NCBI GenBank assembly: GCA_023091665.1
Contig: JALJCQ010000004.1
Coordinates: forward strand, 496,001 to 560,000
DNA length: 64,000 nt
Direction: 5' to 3'
From: Pythium myriotylum
Lineage: Eukaryota; Oomycota; Peronosporomycetes; Pythiales; Pythiaceae
The stretch's first letter is position 1; each line of letters opens with the position of its first letter. The notes under the pieces are model-generated. The model searched no databases. It was not told where the DNA came from and saw only the letters and a program-made list of their open reading frames with translations. Shown in pieces: positions 20,748 to 29,947 of this stretch. A program made the position numbers and the translations under genes.

Positions 20748-22376
20748 ATGCACGCCCCTCTGATCATCCTTCTTGCCGTAGGCGTCGTCGCAAGCTCGGC
20801 ATCACCTTTGGTTACTCTCCCCAGTGGGGCCAAGGTCACGGGCACTTTAGAGACCGACGTCGCAGGAAATGCCGTCCACTCCTTCCGAGGTATTCGATAC
20901 ACCGAGGCTCCTGTCGGCGACAGGCGCTGGAAGCAGTCGACGCTCAAGCCAGTGACGGACGATATGGACGCGACCAAGTACGGCAACATATGCTACTACG
21001 CCGAGATCTACCATCCGCCGTCACTCAAGCTCCCACCATCCGAGGATTGTCTCTTTCTCAATGTCTTCAAGCCTGCGGACGCCACACGCGACTCCAAACT
21101 ACCAGTGATGGTATGGGTCCATGGAGGAGGGTTCATCTCCGGTACATCGAACGCCGAGGAAGGCACCAACCTCGTGGCAGCAACGAAAAAGAATGTCATC
21201 GTCGTGAATTTCAACTACCGACTTGGCGTTTTTGGGTTCATGTCCAATACGAAGATCCTGAGCGAAGGAGATGGTGCAAACTTTGGGCTCCGAGACCAAG
21301 AGGTCGCGTTCCAGTGGGTCAAGCAGCATATCGAGTTCTTCGGAGGAGACCCCGAGCACATCACAGCATTTGGCGAGAGTGCCGGTGCCATGTCTGTCAC
21401 CATGCATATGCTCTCGCGCGATGGAAACCAGCAGCATTTCAAGCGAGCAATTCTTGAGAGCGGCACACACCTACTGTCACATCACATCATCACACCTGGG
21501 GAGCAAGATCAGCAAGTTGAAGGTATCGCCAAGACAGTGGGTTGCGACAAATCCGAGCGAATGATGGATTGCCTCCGTGGCACTGGCGCGTCTGCCATCT
21601 TCGATGCAGGAGCGGGGCTAAATTGGTTCCCCACTGTAGACGGAGTGTTCTTAAACGAAATCCCGATGCGGCGAGTGCTCGCTGGCAAAATCTCCCGTGT
21701 ACCGACAATCATCGGGACGAATACAGATGAAGGCTGGATCTTCGGAGTACCCGAGGCTTCGCAACACGAAGCATTCGTGCGGAACTTGTTCTCGAGGCTA
21801 ACGGCGCGAGAGTACGAACGTGTCGAAGACCTCTACCCTGCGTCGGCGTTTGCGAATCCACAGCATCGTTCGGGTGAACTCTTCGGTGATATGACGTTCG
21901 TGTGTCCAAGCGAGTTTTTTTCGGACAAACTGGTCGAACTGAACGTGTTGGAAGCCGAAGTCTGCGTCGAAGGGACCTGCCCCAGCAAACAACTGTCCGC
22001 GTTGGTGCCAACCTATCATTACCGATTTAACCACGTCTCGACCGAGTTCCCGCGTGCAGTCCATGGGAAAGAAATAGCCTACGTTTTCAACCAGGTCCGT
22101 TTCCTCTCCAGTGACGAGGAGACCAAGACCGTTGTCGACTTCATCCAACACTACTGGACCACCTTCGCTACCACAGGTTCACCGAATGGAAACGGCCCCA
22201 TCGACGGATCGACGACGATCGAGTGGCCACATTATGACGCGGCGAAGAAACAACTCTTGATTCAACCAGAACTGGCCATCGAGACCAACAGCAAGTACTT
22301 GGCTGGGCATGTGGAACGTTGTGCTTTCTGGAACGAGGTTGAGAAACGGATCATCCAGGAGGTCAAGTTCTTTTAG
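20748..22376 (+). CDS. Secreted type-B carboxylesterase COE-8
   Basis: An intact 542-residue carboxylesterase. It has a signal peptide (MHAPLIILLAVGVVA, cleavage near SSASP), GIRYTEAPVGDRRWKQ, oxyanion motif HGGGF (His about 124), GESAG (Ser about 211), NTDEG (Glu about 328) and the catalytic His in VHGKEIAYVF (about 439). It is very similar to broken COE-7, which makes it the reference for locating the COE-7 shift. The oxyanion motif has GGG where its siblings have GGA. This is the only intact SASP-subfamily copy besides COE-2. Confidence 0.93.
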   Translation: MHAPLIILLAVGVVASSASPLVTLPSGAKVTGTLETDVAGNAVHSFRGIRYTEAPVGDRRWKQSTLKPVTDDMDATKYGNICYYAEIYHPPSLKLPPSEDCLFLNVFKPADATRDSKLPVMVWVHGGGFISGTSNAEEGTNLVAATKKNVIVVNFNYRLGVFGFMSNTKILSEGDGANFGLRDQEVAFQWVKQHIEFFGGDPEHITAFGESAGAMSVTMHMLSRDGNQQHFKRAILESGTHLLSHHIITPGEQDQQVEGIAKTVGCDKSERMMDCLRGTGASAIFDAGAGLNWFPTVDGVFLNEIPMRRVLAGKISRVPTIIGTNTDEGWIFGVPEASQHEAFVRNLFSRLTAREYERVEDLYPASAFANPQHRSGELFGDMTFVCPSEFFSDKLVELNVLEAEVCVEGTCPSKQLSALVPTYHYRFNHVSTEFPRAVHGKEIAYVFNQVRFLSSDEETKTVVDFIQHYWTTFATTGSPNGNGPIDGSTTIEWPHYDAAKKQLLIQPELAIETNSKYLAGHVERCAFWNEVEKRIIQEVKFF

Positions 22377-22557
22377 GTCATTAATACCGATCCCGCGTCC
22401 GAACAATAGTAGTGCTCTACGCTAGTTCGGACGAGGGCCTGCGTTTAATCAACCACGACAAAACTGTATCCCTGCATCGTCAAGGATATTATAAATTGAG
22501 GCAGCTTCTTGCTTTGTTTTTATGACAACAATCAGCCCACCCTCCACACAAACTCAG

Positions 22558-22960
22558 CAGCAATACGAGCTTCGACAGCTCGCCAGAATGCATAGCGTTC
22601 TGCGTGGTCTATTGCTTCATAATCGTATCGCAGGTGGGCCACAAAATTCGACTGAGATTATGTGTCGATCGGTTTCGGATACCATAGGCTATGAAAATCC
22701 ATCCCGGCCTTGGTATCGTTATCGGTCTTCAGATCGGCCACGTGTTTGAAGACATAGTCAAGATCTTCAACGTCGAAAACGAGTGGGTCGCCGAGGGCAA
22801 AGCCTGGGAAGTATGACCAATACCTGTATGTGTTCGCGGCAGAAGTTTGACACAAGTTCCACGGGCGTGGCTGTTGGAGCCAATGATCGTGGACAAGCGA
22901 CTCTCGTGCTCTTGTTGGCTAGAAATTCACGAGTCCGCTGGCACCGAAGACCTCAGTCAT
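22558..22960 (-). pseudogene. Relic of a ninth carboxylesterase (COE-9)
   Basis: Minus-strand frames hold ordered, broken carboxylesterase pieces. From 5' to 3' these are a FLANKSTRV/RLSTIIGSN stretch like the LAGKISRVPTIIG segment of the siblings, then TYRYWSYFPGFALGDPL running into DLDYVFKHVADL (the region after the catalytic His), then a WPT-DT piece, and the C-terminal signature HAERYAFW..VEARIA. Stops and shifts separate them. The N-terminal half, including the Ser elbow, was not found. This is a 3' fragment of a decayed cluster member. Confidence 0.7.
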
Positions 22961-23329
22961 GTTCTTTTCGTATCCACGCAAGCACAAAAGGGCCCACGCA
23001 GCCCACCTCGGAGACCTATCTTCAAGTAGACAGAGCGTCCCCGGTTTTGTTAATTGCAGTGAACTCACCCATGGTCTCACCGTCTCGTGGCACACTCCCG
23101 CCCATCTATACGGCCACGCTTCCAATGGACGGTCGGGACGTCCACTTCGAGCAGAACCGGTTCCAGGTGTCGTCTGAAAGGTCGGACGAGTTGCAGTTGC
23201 TTTTCGGCAAGTCCCTTGCAAGAGATGAGCGGCACAGACTTCAGTACGATGACAAAGACAATGACTCACTTTTACATTGCTCTCAACATCAAGGTCTGAG
23301 GCCAATCCTAATAACTGCCCACACAACTC
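22961..23329. other. Spacer between the COE-9 relic and the nuclease gene
   Basis: No recognisable coding motif. It might contain further, unrecognisable esterase remains. Confidence 0.4.
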
Positions 23330-25372
23330 CTACTCGTCATCACCCTCAATAGCGCCGGTGTCCAGCGTGTACGTGGCCTGGAAGACCGTGCAGGCCGAGG
23401 TCGAAGTCATGGACACGAACGACAACGCGTTACTGCTGCTCACAGCAAGACACTTGCCGTCGGCGACCACGTAGCCGTCCACGAGGGCATCGCCGTTCGA
23501 AACATTCGCCGTCGAGCCACTGAAAGTCACAGAGGTCTGCACGTACTGGAACGTGAGGCTCAGACACGTGCTCGTGGCCGAGGGCAGCGCGAGGCACGAG
23601 AGCTTGGTGCCGCTGGAGAGCTTGAGCCCTGAGGCCGGCGCCGTCCACCGCGAGAGCGAACCGCTCGTATCGCACGAACCGACCTTCAGCGAGCCACTGG
23701 TCGTTGACGTGGTCGAAAGACACGAAGCATTCGTCGGTGTCGTAAAGCTGTTCTTAATCTTAAGGAACGTGCGGTCGATCTGGTTGTCGAAGACCATGGC
23801 TGGAGCGAGCTTGCCCGTCTCCGTGTAGCACTGGTTGGCGCGGTAGTCAGCCACGCCCATGCCACGCACGCGGTAGAACGCGTTGGTCTCGAACATCCAC
23901 TGCGCAAATGCACGTGAGATGGTCACGGTGCCGGTCGTCGCGGACGTCGTGAAGTACTTGCCACCGTTGTCCTTGAGCACGTCCTGCACGAGGCTGCAGC
24001 GCGAGTTGGCCGTGGCGCCTGTGATCGTGAAGTCGTGCGACATCTTGACTGGACGATAGAAGAAGCCGCACGGACGCTGCACGCCGAGTGTCTTGTCGTT
24101 GCCCGTGTTGGTGTAGAAGGCCGAGGCATCAGTCGATGAGAGCAGTGGGCCCGTGAAGCTCGAGATCTCGCTGATCACCCCGGGCGTGCTGAAGTAGGTC
24201 ATGCGGCCACGGAAGTCGCCCGAACATCCCATCTTGAGCAATCGGCTCGTGCCGAGCTCCGAGTTGTACCAGCAGCCGTTGTTTGAGTTGGAGTTGACGG
24301 ACTGCGGCACGAAGTTGAAGAAGCCACTCGGGTTGGAGAACTGGCAGCCGACGATGTGGCCTGCCTGGAACGGGATGCCATTGGTTGTGGCGTCGGTCAG
24401 ATCATGGATCAGGTTGAATCGAGACTGGTAAAGCGAGTTGCAGTACTGTGCGCGGATGGTGTCGCCAGCCGAGTTGGAGCTCGGGCGACCGGCTTTCTTG
24501 AGCACGTTTGTGTAGCTCATGGGCGCGGACACATCGACGGGGCGCCCGAATGAGTCCAGCTTGTACGTGTAGGTTGAGCCAGCCGATCCTGTGCGAATGA
24601 CATTTCCTGACGCGTCCACGTCCACGGCATCCGTCGGAGCCGAGAACGTCGTGGTCGTCGGAGCCTTAAGTGCCGCGAGGAACTTCGTAAGCGTGAACTG
24701 CGCGTCCATCGAGTTGAAGATCTCGCCGCTCGCGACCTTACTCAGCATGGACGCTGTCTGGTAGTTGTTGGCGAATGCACGGTACAGCGTCAATGGAACC
24801 GCCGCACACTTGTCGCTCGCGCTCTTGAGGTACATCGAAATGGTTTTGCTCGTGGACTGATCCGTGGTCTTGTAGAAGCTCACACCACCGAACGAAGTCA
24901 CACTACCGACCGACGTATCGACGTTCTGGTTGATGAAGTCCGGATCGCCACTGAGCACGAAGCCATACACGGCTGTGCTAGCTGACAGCGCCGTCGGCCG
25001 CGCCGAAACGGCCAGGTGCTGGTACAGCGAGCAGGTTCTGGATGAGCCGGAGCCGGCCACCTTGAAGAACTGGCACTTCTTCTGAGCAAAGCACTTGGTG
25101 GCGCAGTCTTCGAGCGTGCTCACGGTCGTGGTCGTGGTCACAGCCTTGATGGACGCGGTCGTGTCTTCGAGGATGCGAGCGTCACCGTTCGTGAAGGCCG
25201 AGTACCAGTCCGTGCATGCGGTCACGGCATCCCACGAGGTCGCGCTGCTCGTGAGCGTGACGCAGTCGGAGGCCATGGCACGCAGCGAGCGAGAGGCCGA
25301 CGCGGCATCGGGCTGGCTCAGTGAGAGCGCGAGCACGAGGCTGAAAGCGAAAGAGCTGGTCGATGACCACAT
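23330..25372 (-). CDS. Secreted PAN-domain DNA/RNA non-specific endonuclease, copy 1
   Basis: A 680-residue secreted protein. The ATG at 25372 is 20 bases below a near-perfect initiator and opens a signal peptide (MWSSTSSFAFSLVLALSL). Residues roughly 90-130 hold a Cys-rich PAN/Apple-like module (EDCATKCFAQKKCQFF). The central part has the bba-metal nuclease signature AGHIVGCQF with downstream N..VPQS and N...W, resembling the NucA/Endonuclease_NS_2 family in which the His activates water. A C-terminal region follows with repeated Thr/Ser and Cys. It is paralogous and inverted relative to the copy at 55878-57920, and both are exactly 681 codons. The likely role is extracellular nucleic-acid degradation. 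Confidence 0.8.
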   Translation of the reverse strand: MWSSTSSFAFSLVLALSLSQPDAASASRSLRAMASDCVTLTSSATSWDAVTACTDWYSAFTNGDARILEDTTASIKAVTTTTTVSTLEDCATKCFAQKKCQFFKVAGSGSSRTCSLYQHLAVSARPTALSASTAVYGFVLSGDPDFINQNVDTSVGSVTSFGGVSFYKTTDQSTSKTISMYLKSASDKCAAVPLTLYRAFANNYQTASMLSKVASGEIFNSMDAQFTLTKFLAALKAPTTTTFSAPTDAVDVDASGNVIRTGSAGSTYTYKLDSFGRPVDVSAPMSYTNVLKKAGRPSSNSAGDTIRAQYCNSLYQSRFNLIHDLTDATTNGIPFQAGHIVGCQFSNPSGFFNFVPQSVNSNSNNGCWYNSELGTSRLLKMGCSGDFRGRMTYFSTPGVISEISSFTGPLLSSTDASAFYTNTGNDKTLGVQRPCGFFYRPVKMSHDFTITGATANSRCSLVQDVLKDNGGKYFTTSATTGTVTISRAFAQWMFETNAFYRVRGMGVADYRANQCYTETGKLAPAMVFDNQIDRTFLKIKNSFTTPTNASCLSTTSTTSGSLKVGSCDTSGSLSRWTAPASGLKLSSGTKLSCLALPSATSTCLSLTFQYVQTSVTFSGSTANVSNGDALVDGYVVADGKCLAVSSSNALSFVSMTSTSACTVFQATYTLDTGAIEGDDE

Positions 25373-25391
25373 CGTGTTGAGTGGCACTGGG

Positions 25392-25407
25392 GAATTGGAA
25401 AATGAGC
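25392..25407 (-). promoter_or_regulatory. Oomycete initiator of nuclease copy 1 (best match in the window)
   Basis: The minus strand reads GCTCATTTTCCAATTC, matching 15 of 16 positions of GCTCATTYYNCAWTTT, 20 bases upstream of the ATG. This is the strongest single taxonomic signal for an oomycete. Confidence 0.8.
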
Positions 25408-25444
25408 ACACTGGCCAACGAGTGCAACTCGGAACAGTTCGTTC

Positions 25445-25485
25445 GGGATCACGCATCCATCCACCGTGAATGGATGCGTGATCCC
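25445..25485. repeat. Perfect 16-bp inverted repeat upstream of nuclease copy 1
   Basis: GGGATCACGCATCCAT is followed after nine bases by its exact reverse complement. It lies about 40 bases upstream of the initiator and is absent upstream of copy 2, so it is not part of the shared duplication. Confidence 0.9.
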
Positions 25486-26834
25486 AACGGTGGCGCTCAC
25501 ATCCAGCAATGGCCCATCTCGAGGAGGTGCCGCGAGCCACGGCGTTCCAATCTCGAGATTTGGACGAGAAAGTACAGCAGCTATCAAAAGAAGGTGTATT
25601 TTACTGGCAGCTAGTCCGAGTAGATGATACTTAATTAACCTTTTTCTTTATTGGTATAAGTCGGTTATACCTTGATTTGATTCAACTTGTGTTGATCAGC
25701 CCTTCATCGGACCAAAGTACTGGCGGTGGACTGAGAATCTTGAGCCACGATGACGCACTGCCGGCACCACCGCGGTGCTGTCTCATTGGTGGTGCTGGCA
25801 TTGCGAATGAGCTGCTTTGCGTCGTGTGGGCGATCAAAAAATAAACTGCACAAATCACAGAGTGAACCGAAGGCATAGAGGTTGACGTCAAAGATCTTGT
25901 TGAGCTGATAGATTCTGACTAGATTCAAAGAATCGAAGTCGGAAAAAGTCACCGTGCCCAACTGACTGAATGCGAGGTGCGCACAGTACGGTACTGTACA
26001 GTACAGTACGAATCGGTTGCGCTGGAGTCCAGCAGAGGAATCGACGGCCTGCAGCAGCCTAAGCATTATGGAGCACCAAAGCGCCATGAATACTTCTTCC
26101 GTCACGATACACCAACTGAGGTGTCACACGACCTTTGTGAATGCTACATGGACGGAAGCTTGGTCTTCATGACAATCTAGCAAAACCCCAGGAAATCGAC
26201 AAAATGATCTGAATATCCAAGATTGCGATATATCTAACAAAAATCAATAAACAAAAATAACCAAAAATTTGTTATTCCACAGAAGTAACCCATACAATAA
26301 CCGGTAATGACTTAAAAACCGGTATCAATTCTACCAAAATGATACCGGTATTCTATCAGTAGCTCTTAGATTCGCATCAGCAATCCGACCCAGACGCTAC
26401 CCGCACTTAGCGCGGCAGCTTGCACGCCGGAACGCGCGAAACTTTCACGCGCGCCAGGTTGTGCTGACTAGCCCTAGTCCACGGCATCCCCGAGCCACGA
26501 TGGGACAACCTGTCACCTTTAACTCAGTACATTTTCGTTTACGGCGCCGTCCGACTGCGTCATTAGTCACGACGCAACACCGCCCGACTAATCAAATGTA
26601 CTGAGACAACACCCGCTGGAAGCACCACTGGCGACGGGTCCTTGTCACAGCTACTTCTGAATCCTCTCATTGTGCAACTTTTCACTGTGCAGTTGCGACA
26701 TCGCAGTCCCCACGGATGCAACTGCAACCATGGCGTGCGGCTCACTTCCGACCGACCGTCCTCATTACCTAATGCAGCTCTTCAGACGACACGACGAGAC
26801 TCGTTCCGTGCCATTGACTCACATCTCTCTCGCA
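25486..26834. other. Intergenic region between the divergent nuclease and glucanase genes
   Basis: No supported gene. A 133-codon minus-strand frame (25704-26105) has no recognised motif. The stretch 26200-26360 is AT-rich with ACCGGTA-type palindromic motifs, possibly an old MITE. Confidence 0.4.
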
Positions 26835-26850
26835 CCATTCCCCAATTCTC
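26835..26850 (+). promoter_or_regulatory. Oomycete initiator-like element of the GH17 gene
   Basis: CCATTCCCCAATTCTC matches the TCATTYYNCAWTT core well and lies about 70 bases upstream of the glucanase ATG. Confidence 0.6.
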
Positions 26851-26917
26851 CCAGCGCCGGTCTCGTCGTCCTCCGGTGGGCAGAATATTCAGCTTCCCTT
26901 ACCTTTTTCCCTCAAGC

Positions 26918-29050
26918 ATGAAGGTCCCTACGCTTCTCTCGACGGCGGCGCTCGGCGTCGCGCTCGCGGCGTCCTCGGCCGCCGCGCAGCAGCTCGGCAA
27001 CGGCGTCAAGCTCTACGGTATCAACTACGATCGCCACAAGGACGTCGAAGGCCTGCCCGACTGGCAGCGCTGCAAGACCGTCGACGATGTCTACAAGGAC
27101 ATGGAGAAGCTCGGCACGATCGCCGAACGCGTGCGTCTCTACGCGATAGATGGTGATGCCTGTGATACGACCCACATCCTCGATGCGGCTCGTGGCAAGA
27201 TCAAGGTCACCATGGGCATCTGGCCCCACGACGACGCCCACTTTGCCGTTGAGCTTGGCCGCCTCGAGGCGCTCATCAAGGCCGGCAAGATCGACGACAA
27301 CATCACCGGCATTGTTGTTGGTAGCGAGGCTATCTACCGCAAGAACTACTCGGCCGACAAGGCCATCGACTACTTGAACCGCACGCGCAACTTACTGCGC
27401 CAGTACGGCAAGACCAACATCAAGCTCACGATCTCGGACACGCTCGACTCGTACTACCAGAACCTCCAGCTCATCGACGCTGTGGACTACGTCTCGGTGA
27501 ACCAGTTCTCGTTCTGGGAGAACGCCGACATCAACGAAGGCATGCTTATCATGCTTGACCGCATCCGTAGCATCCGCATGAAGGCTGCGGCGGCGGGCAA
27601 GGAGTTTGTCATCAGTGAGACTGGCTGGTCCTCTGGCGGCTACGAGGCTGGTGCCAGTGTTGCTTCGATCGCGAACCAGAAGAAGTTCTTCGAGGACTTC
27701 TACCGCCAGGCCATCGTGCACGACCTCAAGTACTACTGGTTCATCGCGTTCGAGACAGACTACAAGCCGCAGGAAGTGGAGAAGCACTTCGGTGTCATGT
27801 CGCTCGACCGCCAGTTCCGCGAGAGCTTCAAGAACCTCAACCTCACGCCGCCCAAGCGCCTCACGTTCAAGGCCTCGAGCGGCAAGTTCCTCGCCGAGAC
27901 GTTCAACCCGAACCGCATCGAAGAGGTCACGGGCATTGAACTCATCGATGCTTCGAACGAAAAGTTCACGAACCTCCGCTACCAGTGGTTCTACGATGAG
28001 GCCAAGGGCCAGATCCGCTCGATCAACAGTGATCGATGCCTCGACGCGTACCAGCCATGGAACGGCGGCATTGTCCACACGTACAAGTGTATCGAGACCG
28101 AGGGCAACCAGAAGTGGAAGTACGACGCCACGACCAAGCAGCTCAAGCACCAGACCCACGCCGGTTTCTGTCTTGACAACGACCCGGCGCAGAACTACAA
28201 GCTCCAGCTCTGGGGCTGCTCGGACAACAACGCCAACCAGCAGTGGGCGACTGACATCTCGGCGCCACCTGCCACTGAGTCCACCACTGTGCGCCTCTTC
28301 GCCAAGGAATCCAAGAACCCCAAGAACGCCGTCCAGCTCGCCCGCAATGGTGACAACGTCAAGATCGCCTCGGGTGCCCAGGGTGCGGCAGGCTCGGAGT
28401 GGACCTACGACAGCACGACCAAGCTCTTGCGTTCCAAGGACTCGAACAAGTGTCTTGACGCTTACGAGGCTTGGAATGGCGGTCGTGTGCACGTGTGGGA
28501 CTGTAACCCCCAAGAACAGAACCAGCGCTGGAACTTCGACAGCTCGACCGGTCAGTTCAAGCACCTCAAGCACTCGGGCTACTGCTTGGACGGCGACCAG
28601 ACGGGCAACGTGATCCAGCTTTGGGGCTGCCACCTGAACAACAACAACCAGGTGTGGCGCATGGTCTCGTCCTCGGCCCAGACTGTGCAGATCACGAACA
28701 AGGATAACTCTGTGGTCGAGTTTGTTGGCCGCTACCAGCAGCTTCTCACCGCCCAGGCTAACAAGGACTCGCAGACATGGTTCTGGAACTCGTTCAAGAA
28801 CACGCTCCAGTCGAAGTGGGGTAACGAGTGCCTGGATGCCGACAACGGAGCTGAGGGTGCCGCCGTCCACACGTGGGACTGTATCTTGGGTGAGAAGAAC
28901 CAGATGTGGAACTTCGAGAACGGCCTCATCAAGCACCTCAAGCACACTGGCAAATGCCTGGCGTACAAGAACGCTGCAGACAAGTCGCTCGTGCTTAAGA
29001 CGTGCTCCAACTCGGACGCGTCGCAGACCTTCTCGCTCACGAAATTGTAA
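26918..29050 (+). CDS. Secreted GH17 endo-beta-1,3-glucanase with ricin-type lectin repeats
   Basis: A 710-residue secreted enzyme. The ATG at 26918 begins a signal peptide (MKVPTLLSTAALGVALAASSAAAQ); an in-frame extension to 26642 lies upstream of the initiator and is unlikely. Residues about 30-315 form a GH17 barrel with the proton donor Glu about 137 (VGSEAIYR) and nucleophile Glu about 234 (ISETGWSS). The C-terminal half has six ricin-B-like units, each with a CLD/CLA motif and five with a QxW motif (NQKW, NQQW, NQRW, NQVW, NQMW). This gives three paired beta-trefoil-like segments. It likely hydrolyses beta-1,3-glucan, either the oomycete's own wall or a host's, with the repeats binding carbohydrate. 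Codon use is strongly GC-biased, unlike the AT-rich element downstream. Confidence 0.9.
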   Translation: MKVPTLLSTAALGVALAASSAAAQQLGNGVKLYGINYDRHKDVEGLPDWQRCKTVDDVYKDMEKLGTIAERVRLYAIDGDACDTTHILDAARGKIKVTMGIWPHDDAHFAVELGRLEALIKAGKIDDNITGIVVGSEAIYRKNYSADKAIDYLNRTRNLLRQYGKTNIKLTISDTLDSYYQNLQLIDAVDYVSVNQFSFWENADINEGMLIMLDRIRSIRMKAAAAGKEFVISETGWSSGGYEAGASVASIANQKKFFEDFYRQAIVHDLKYYWFIAFETDYKPQEVEKHFGVMSLDRQFRESFKNLNLTPPKRLTFKASSGKFLAETFNPNRIEEVTGIELIDASNEKFTNLRYQWFYDEAKGQIRSINSDRCLDAYQPWNGGIVHTYKCIETEGNQKWKYDATTKQLKHQTHAGFCLDNDPAQNYKLQLWGCSDNNANQQWATDISAPPATESTTVRLFAKESKNPKNAVQLARNGDNVKIASGAQGAAGSEWTYDSTTKLLRSKDSNKCLDAYEAWNGGRVHVWDCNPQEQNQRWNFDSSTGQFKHLKHSGYCLDGDQTGNVIQLWGCHLNNNNQVWRMVSSSAQTVQITNKDNSVVEFVGRYQQLLTAQANKDSQTWFWNSFKNTLQSKWGNECLDADNGAEGAAVHTWDCILGEKNQMWNFENGLIKHLKHTGKCLAYKNAADKSLVLKTCSNSDASQTFSLTKL

Positions 29051-29138
29051 TCGGCACTTACGGCATGAATGAAGCGAAAGAGCTTCTCTACGATTTAATG
29101 AACATCTGAAATACACCTTTTGATTCAAAAGATGACTG

Positions 29139-29155
29139 TCTCTCTCTCTCTCTCT
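29139..29155. repeat. TC dinucleotide microsatellite
   Basis: About eight TC units occur in the 3' flank of the glucanase gene. Confidence 0.9.
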
Positions 29156-29368
29156 ATTTTCGTTACATTTTGGTGATACCGGTACCGGTAGGCTGCAAGC
29201 CACGGGGAGGACTTGATGAGACGTACGGGACAATTAACACGCTCGGTTGAAAGAGCTGGCTAGCTGGCGGAGCAGTTTCCGAGACTTCGTGGGTGACCTC
29301 TAACGCCACGCGACTCGCTATCTCTCACAATCAAGCTGAAGGCTGCTGCTGTGTGAGCAAGATTGCGA

Positions 29369-29480
29369 CAACAGAATCTATAATGATCCAGAAACCAACG
29401 GAATACCCTCCGTCAAAACCTGAAGAAGAACCTCTGATATTGTCCCGGCCAAAAAACTTGTCAAGGATTTCGCACGTGCA
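29369..29480. repeat. Left copy of an approximately 100-bp inverted repeat flanking the pogo element
   Basis: The stretch from ACAGAATCTATAATGATCC to TTGTCAAGGATTT recurs in reverse complement at about 32147-32310. In the right copy it is expanded by an internal duplication. It lies outside the pogo TIRs, so it belongs to an older repeat. Confidence 0.8.
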
Positions 29481-29947
29481 AATGACCCCTTCAATGGGAA
29501 AAAACCTATAGCGATTGTTTGATATATAGTATTTTCCCATGCGTAGAATTCATTTTTGAGGTCTGTTTTGGCTGATTCGAAGCCGTTTTCACGATACAGG
29601 CGCCGAAAAAAGGCATTCAAATTCGGCCTGTTCTGATTGCCTCAACATCGTCTCTTTTCTGCAATGACGAGACCATCTTATTGGTGGAAAACACAAATCA
29701 TATGGTTTTTAGATAACGTATTGGACCAGTAGAGTGCACGATCTGAGGATGGTTGGGAAATCCTTTCGCCCAATCAGAGTTCTTCGATCTGCCTCAAGAG
29801 ATGGTGATTGGTAGAATCTACGGATATCGGTCATTGCCAGAACACCTGCCAGTTTGTTCCATCTTCATTTCGTTCATAGTTACAGCTCATCGAAAATTGG
29901 ACGTACCAAGGCTCAATTATTGGGGGACCACTTTTGTGCACGATGTA

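Noticed and set aside
20573..21457. 294-codon frame overlapping the start of COE-8
   Set aside because: Runs in another phase of COE-8, which has a complete catalytic set and signal peptide.
22783..23352. 189-codon plus-strand frame between COE-8 and the nuclease
   Set aside because: It runs antisense to the COE-9 relic and has no features of its own.
25980..26010. GTACTGTACAGTACAGTACG palindromic stretch
   Set aside because: Looks like a simple repeat; no TIR pair or gene is associated with it.
27606..28613. 335-codon Ser/Arg-rich frame within the GH17 gene
   Set aside because: Out-of-phase reading of a GC-rich gene; low-complexity composition only.
27392..29233. 613-codon open frame antisense to the GH17 gene
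   Set aside because: It mirrors the GC-biased codon pattern of the glucanase and has no independent motifs, so it is a shadow of the real gene.
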